The translations under genes and the position numbers were made by a program. DNA of 64,000 nucleotides from Chryseobacterium pennae (lineage in GTDB: Bacteria; Bacteroidota; Bacteroidia; Flavobacteriales; Weeksellaceae): positions 124,001-188,000 of the forward strand of contig NZ_QNVT01000002.1 in assembly GCF_003385515.1 (NCBI RefSeq), written 5' to 3'. The notes below the pieces were generated by a model that ran no database searches, was not told the DNA's origin, and saw only the letters and a list, made by a program, of their open reading frames with translations. Positions 60,373 to 64,000 of this stretch are shown piece by piece (the stretch's first letter is position 1; each line of letters begins with the position of its first letter).

Positions 60373-60840
60373 TTAATTATGTTTACTGTTAAAAAGATCA
60401 TTTAAAACCCTATACCGGAAATCGAAAATACTATTGAGTTTTTCTTCAACAAATAACCCGTGAGCCAACCTTCCTAAAATGCCCAGCGGGAGCTCATAAT
60501 CTACAGTATCTTTCATTAATATTCCATTCTTATCAGGAATAAACTCATGAAAATGATTCCAATATTTATAAGGTCCCTCTTTCTGAAAGTCCGTAAAGTT
60601 CTTATAGTCATCTACCTGACTGATAATTGTTTTCCACTTCATTGGAATTCCCAATACAGGAGAAACTGTATAATCTATTTCCATTCCTTCAAAAATAGAT
60701 TCATCCTGAATATCTGAAAGAACTACAAAATTCATGTTTTCAGGGGTTATTTCGGATAAGTTATGAGGGGATGAAAAGAATTTCCATGCCGTCTCAATAG
60801 TACACTTCAAACGTTGTTCTCTGTATAATCTGTACATCAT
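60373..60840 (-). CDS. SRPBCC family protein
   Basis: 155 residues (or 154, with a second ATG at 60837) of the START/Bet v1-like fold: MYRLYREQRLKCTIETAWKFFSSPHNLSEITPENM at the start and DTVDYELPLGILGRLAHGLFVEEKLNSIFDFR at the end. A hydrophobic-ligand-binding role in carotenoid handling is inferred from its constant presence in flavobacterial crt clusters; no catalytic motif is seen. It lies 2 bp before crtZ. Confidence 0.87.
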   Translation of the reverse strand: MMYRLYREQRLKCTIETAWKFFSSPHNLSEITPENMNFVVLSDIQDESIFEGMEIDYTVSPVLGIPMKWKTIISQVDDYKNFTDFQKEGPYKYWNHFHEFIPDKNGILMKDTVDYELPLGILGRLAHGLFVEEKLNSIFDFRYRVLNDLFNSKHN

Positions 60841-60895
60841 TTATTTTTTTATTGATATGAAAGCTCTAAAAAGTTCCTTTTAAACAGTATATGTA

Positions 60896-61732
60896 TTAGA
60901 AATAAGCAGATTTGTATCTTATATAGCTTTTAAATGCAACCAACAGCTTCTGTGAATTCGCAATCCTGATTCTCTGCTGCAAAATATGCTGAGAACTTGT
61001 TTTCTTTATCTTTTCAAATAACAGCAGATAGTATCTGTATGCCAGATACACTCCGAACATGGAAGAGCTTGGTAACTTCTTAATTCCCTGTAATGCCTCC
61101 TTAAATTCATCTTCAATTTCTTTTTCAATCTGGGCTTTAACCGTATTATCGAAGACAGACATATTCAGAGACGGGAAATAGGTTCTTCCCAAAATCTGAT
61201 AATCATCTTTCAGATCCCTTAAAAAATTTACCTTTTGAAAAGCAGACCCCAGCTTCATGGCAAAAGGTTTAAGTTTTTCAAATTGCTGTTTATCACCTTC
61301 TGTAAATATCTGCAGGCACATGAGACCTACCACTTCTGCAGAACCGTAGATATACTCATTGTAAAGATCGGAGTTGTAGTCTATTTTTTGCAGATCCATT
61401 TCCATACTATGCAAAAACTGATCGATCAATTGAATATTAATATCATACTGACGCACAGTTTCCTGAAATGAATGTAAAATAGGATTGAGTGATATACCGT
61501 CTTCCAGCGCATCATAAGTTTCAGCCTTTAATCTTTTCAAAAGTTTCTCTTTATCATACCCATGAAAACTATCAACAATTTCATCTGTAAGGCGCACATA
61601 CCCATAAACAGCATAAACAGCAGGTCTGATAGAAGGCTTCAGAGCCAATATTCCTAATGAAAAACTGGTACTGTATTTTTGAGTCGTATACTTACTGACC
61701 TCGTAAGACAACTCATCAAACAATTTTTTCAT
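60896..61732 (-). CDS. crtB: phytoene synthase
   Basis: 278 residues of the squalene/phytoene synthase family. First Asp-rich motif YGYVRLTDEIVDSF (DEIVD, ~42) and second QKVNFLRDLKDDYQILGRTYFP (DLKDD, ~172). It condenses two geranylgeranyl diphosphate molecules. It begins 1 bp after crtI ends, so the two are tightly coupled. Confidence 0.94.
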   Translation of the reverse strand: MKKLFDELSYEVSKYTTQKYSTSFSLGILALKPSIRPAVYAVYGYVRLTDEIVDSFHGYDKEKLLKRLKAETYDALEDGISLNPILHSFQETVRQYDINIQLIDQFLHSMEMDLQKIDYNSDLYNEYIYGSAEVVGLMCLQIFTEGDKQQFEKLKPFAMKLGSAFQKVNFLRDLKDDYQILGRTYFPSLNMSVFDNTVKAQIEKEIEDEFKEALQGIKKLPSSSMFGVYLAYRYYLLLFEKIKKTSSQHILQQRIRIANSQKLLVAFKSYIRYKSAYF

Positions 61733-61733
61733 A

Positions 61734-63224
61734 TTATTTTATTTTTAGTTTATTAACCTCTTCTGCTACAATCTTTCCAGAAATAACTGCCGGGGGAACT
61801 CCTGGTCCCGGAACTGTTAACTGTCCCGTATAAAAAAGATTTCGGATCTTTCTGTTTCTTATTTTGGGTTTTAAAACAGCCGTCTGCGATAAGGTATTGG
61901 ACAATCCATAGGCATTTCCCTGATAGGCATTATAATCCGAAACAAAATCACTTACACAATAACTTTTTTTATATTCAATTCTGGAACTCAGACTGGTTTC
62001 ACCAGTATGTTTTTCAATTCTCTCAAGCATTTCTTTCAGGTATTCTTCTCTTACAGCTTCTTCATCATTTATTCCTGGTGCCAGGGGCAGCAATAAAAAA
62101 AGATTTTCACATCCTTCAGGAGCTACATCCGGATCAGTTTTTGAAGGGCAGCACGCATAAAAAAGTGGTTTAGAAGGCCATTTCTTATTGATATAAATAC
62201 AGTCTATATGATCATCAAGCTTATTTTCAAAAAACAGAGTATGATGTTTTACATGAGAAATTTTCCCTTTGATTCCCAGGTAATAAATCAGACATGAAGG
62301 AGCAAAGGTTCTTGTTTTCCAATAGGCATCTTTATAGTTCCTGAGTGACTTGGGAATTAATGTTTCTGTATGATGGTAATCCGATGATGCAATCACGGCA
62401 TCAAATTCATAATCTTTACCATCTGTTGTTATTGAGACTACTTTCCCATTTTTTGTATTGATTTTCTGCACCTCATGATTAAAATGAAAAGTCACCCCCT
62501 GTTTTTCAGCAACGTCTTTCATGCCCAAAACAAGCTGATAAAATCCTCCCATCGGGTATTTCGTCCCCAATACATATCCCCCATAATTCATAAGACTATA
62601 AAGTGCGGGAATATTCTGGGGTGAGGCACCAAGGAATATAACCGGGAATTCCATCAGGGATCTGAGCTTAGAATCGGAAAAATAACCAGAAACATATTTC
62701 CTGAAATTGCTCAAAAGATCAAGCTTCAGTGCACTGCCCGCTATTTTTAAAGAAGCAAATTCCAACCAGTTATAACATGGTTTTGTTACAAAGTCTTTCA
62801 TTCCTACCTCATACTTGAATTTGGCAGACTGCATAAATTTATCATATTGCTTAGCAGCTCCGGGTTCTATCTTTTCAAATAACTCACGGATGTCATCATT
62901 TTTCTCAGGAATTGAAACTTTTTCTTCTGAAAAAATCATTTCAAACTGAGGATTCAAAGAGACCAGTTCAAAAAAATCGGATGCTTTAGAATCAAAATCA
63001 GCGAAAAAACCTTCAATAATGTCCGGCATCCAGTACCAGCTTGGTCCCATATCAAAAACATAGCCTTCTTCAGTCTTAAATTGTCTTGCGCGGCCCCCAG
63101 GCTGGTCGTGCTTCTCAAATACATGTACTTCATTTCCTGATTTTGCCGCATAGGCTGCAGCAGACAGCCCGGAAAATCCAGAACCTATAACCGCAATTCT
63201 CTTTCTTGAGTTTTCAGTACTCAT
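61734..63224 (-). CDS. crtI: phytoene desaturase
   Basis: 496 residues. FAD-binding Rossmann motif AVIGSGFSGLSAAAYAAKSG (~11-30), the conserved EKHDQPGGRAR, and the C-terminal CrtI signature YTGQLTVPGPGVPPAVISGK. It makes lycopene (or neurosporene) from phytoene in the membrane. First biosynthetic gene after the MarR regulator, 44 bp behind it. Confidence 0.95.
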   Translation of the reverse strand: MSTENSRKRIAVIGSGFSGLSAAAYAAKSGNEVHVFEKHDQPGGRARQFKTEEGYVFDMGPSWYWMPDIIEGFFADFDSKASDFFELVSLNPQFEMIFSEEKVSIPEKNDDIRELFEKIEPGAAKQYDKFMQSAKFKYEVGMKDFVTKPCYNWLEFASLKIAGSALKLDLLSNFRKYVSGYFSDSKLRSLMEFPVIFLGASPQNIPALYSLMNYGGYVLGTKYPMGGFYQLVLGMKDVAEKQGVTFHFNHEVQKINTKNGKVVSITTDGKDYEFDAVIASSDYHHTETLIPKSLRNYKDAYWKTRTFAPSCLIYYLGIKGKISHVKHHTLFFENKLDDHIDCIYINKKWPSKPLFYACCPSKTDPDVAPEGCENLFLLLPLAPGINDEEAVREEYLKEMLERIEKHTGETSLSSRIEYKKSYCVSDFVSDYNAYQGNAYGLSNTLSQTAVLKPKIRNRKIRNLFYTGQLTVPGPGVPPAVISGKIVAEEVNKLKIK

Positions 63225-63268
63225 CGTTATTTATTTAATAGTTTTCCAAAGACACTTTTATGGTTGAT

Positions 63269-63925
63269 TCAGTTCAGTTTTTTATACGCAGTATCCAAAA
63301 GATCTCTTGCATCCAGATTCATGTGGTAAAAAGAATCATGAAAATCATCCAGTTTAGAGAGTATCGTAATAAGCAGCATTTGTTCAGAATGAGTAAGGTT
63401 TCCTACTACAACATTTGAGGCTTTACGGATTTCATCCATATTTTCATCCAGTACAGTAAGCCCTTTCCCAGTTATACGAATACGCTTTGTTCGTTTATCT
63501 TTTTCAGAGACTGTTTGTCCAACCCAACCATGATGAATTAATCGGTTAATAATAAGTATGCCTGAAGATTTCTCATGCACATTATGTCTTATCAATTCCA
63601 TTTTCGTCATCTCTCCCATCGTTTTCAGACCGATCAGATAAATAAAATCATCCTGGCTTGAAAAAGCTGAATTACCAATTGATCTGGAATAAGTTTTTGC
63701 ATACCTCCCCATTCTTATTAATAATGTATTAATGATACTATCAGAACTTCTTCCCGATTCTTTACCTATCCAAGATGGATCTGCTGATTCAGAAGTATTT
63801 TTATAGGAAGAATTAATCCACTCCATAAAGCCATGAAGATCGTTACTGTATAACGCCTCACTTTCATTTTGCTCCATAAATTGCTGAACAAGTTCTATAA
63901 CTGCTTTTATAAGATCAAAATTCAT
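63269..63925 (-). CDS. MarR family regulator heading the carotenoid operon
   Basis: 218 residues with the MarR winged helix (MGEMTKMELIRHNVHEKSSGILIINRLIHHGWVGQTVSEKDKRTKRIRITGKG) and an N-terminal ~70-residue extension shared with the paralogue at 55147. Two tandem palindromes overlap its promoter, so it most likely represses itself and the downstream crt genes. MarR-type control of carotenoid genes is known in other bacteria; the inducer here is unknown. Confidence 0.88.
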   Translation of the reverse strand: MNFDLIKAVIELVQQFMEQNESEALYSNDLHGFMEWINSSYKNTSESADPSWIGKESGRSSDSIINTLLIRMGRYAKTYSRSIGNSAFSSQDDFIYLIGLKTMGEMTKMELIRHNVHEKSSGILIINRLIHHGWVGQTVSEKDKRTKRIRITGKGLTVLDENMDEIRKASNVVVGNLTHSEQMLLITILSKLDDFHDSFYHMNLDARDLLDTAYKKLN

Positions 63926-63934
63926 AACTTATAT

Positions 63935-63956
63935 ATTAGTATACAAATATACTTAT
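63935..63956. promoter_or_regulatory. crt operon operator 1, overlapping the -7 box
   Basis: ATTAGTATA-CAAA-TATACTTAT: 9-bp arms with one mismatch around CAAA. The minus-strand -7 box TATATTTG (63944-63951) is embedded in it, 18 bp before the ATG at 63925. Confidence 0.75.
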
Positions 63957-63978
63957 AATAGTATATAAATATACTATT
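63957..63978. promoter_or_regulatory. crt operon operator 2
   Basis: AATAGTATA-TAAA-TATACTATT: perfect 9-bp arms. It directly abuts operator 1, with a centre-to-centre distance of 22 bp (two helical turns), so two dimers would bind on one face of the DNA. Confidence 0.75.
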
Positions 63979-64000
63979 ATTTTATTTTATTTTAAATCTT

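Overview
The window reads as a chromosome segment of a Flavobacteriia member, most likely Chryseobacterium or a close relative. The signs are low G+C, Bacteroidota-type promoters with the -7 box TAnnTTTG close to many starts, a T9SS type B sorting domain, DUF3570/DUF4266/DUF2490 proteins, a CusA/CzcA efflux operon and a zeaxanthin-type carotenoid cluster. I see no rRNA, CRISPR array or prophage. There is one tRNA gene, an Arg tRNA with anticodon CCT.

Layout. 1-753: 3' part of an iron/heme-type ABC ATPase, cut by the window edge. 780-8070: a MarR regulator with two palindromic operators, then a fatty-acid beta-oxidation operon in the order fadN-fadA-fadE. A REP-associated transposase sits in its first gap and a repeat-flanked four-helix-bundle gene in its second. 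8217-10416: small genes (lipoprotein, YegP-like, HD hydrolase, DUF2490). 10488-15766: a TonB receptor and uvrA. 16136-19610: a zone of gene decay around the tRNA, holding a broken lipoprotein hydrolase, a decapitated T9SS surface protein abutting a decapitated AraC regulator, and a second AraC remnant.

19844-37591 is the most interesting part. It is a stress/hypoxia island: beta-CASP RNase-like protein, Hsp20, an orphan D-lactate-dehydrogenase-type N domain, a receiver-CRP/FNR fusion regulator, a FixL-like PAS kinase, UspA, L,D-transpeptidase, SDR, Dps, PfkB, two BON proteins plus one BON remnant, MlaEFD, pyrophosphatase and a P-type ATPase. Six promoters in it share one architecture: two TGA-N6-TCA (FNR/FixK-like) boxes or half-degenerate versions spaced exactly 22 bp start to start, then exactly 27 bp to the TTTG of the -7 box. 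This is the pattern expected for class II activation by the receiver-FNR protein encoded in the middle of the island. The kinase keeps the proximal His and the distal Arg of the FixL haem pocket, so the island is plausibly an oxygen-responsive, DosR-like dormancy regulon in which FixJ and FixK functions are fused.

37933-47912: a DUF3570/DUF4266/ApbE/thioredoxin operon and a CusA-type metal efflux operon. Each starts with one member of a paralogous pair of small membrane-anchored proteins, both with a GTG start 4-5 nt after a -7 box. 48593-54976: two tandem surface proteins, a TPR-LuxR regulator and an Nramp-related transporter, with long gene-poor stretches. 55147-64000: two MarR paralogues bracket a small amphipathic protein and a nine-gene operon (marR-crtI-crtB-SRPBCC-crtZ-crtYcd-blc-ribA-SDR). 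Tandem palindromes cover the operon promoter, and related sites lie before the other MarR gene and the small-protein gene.
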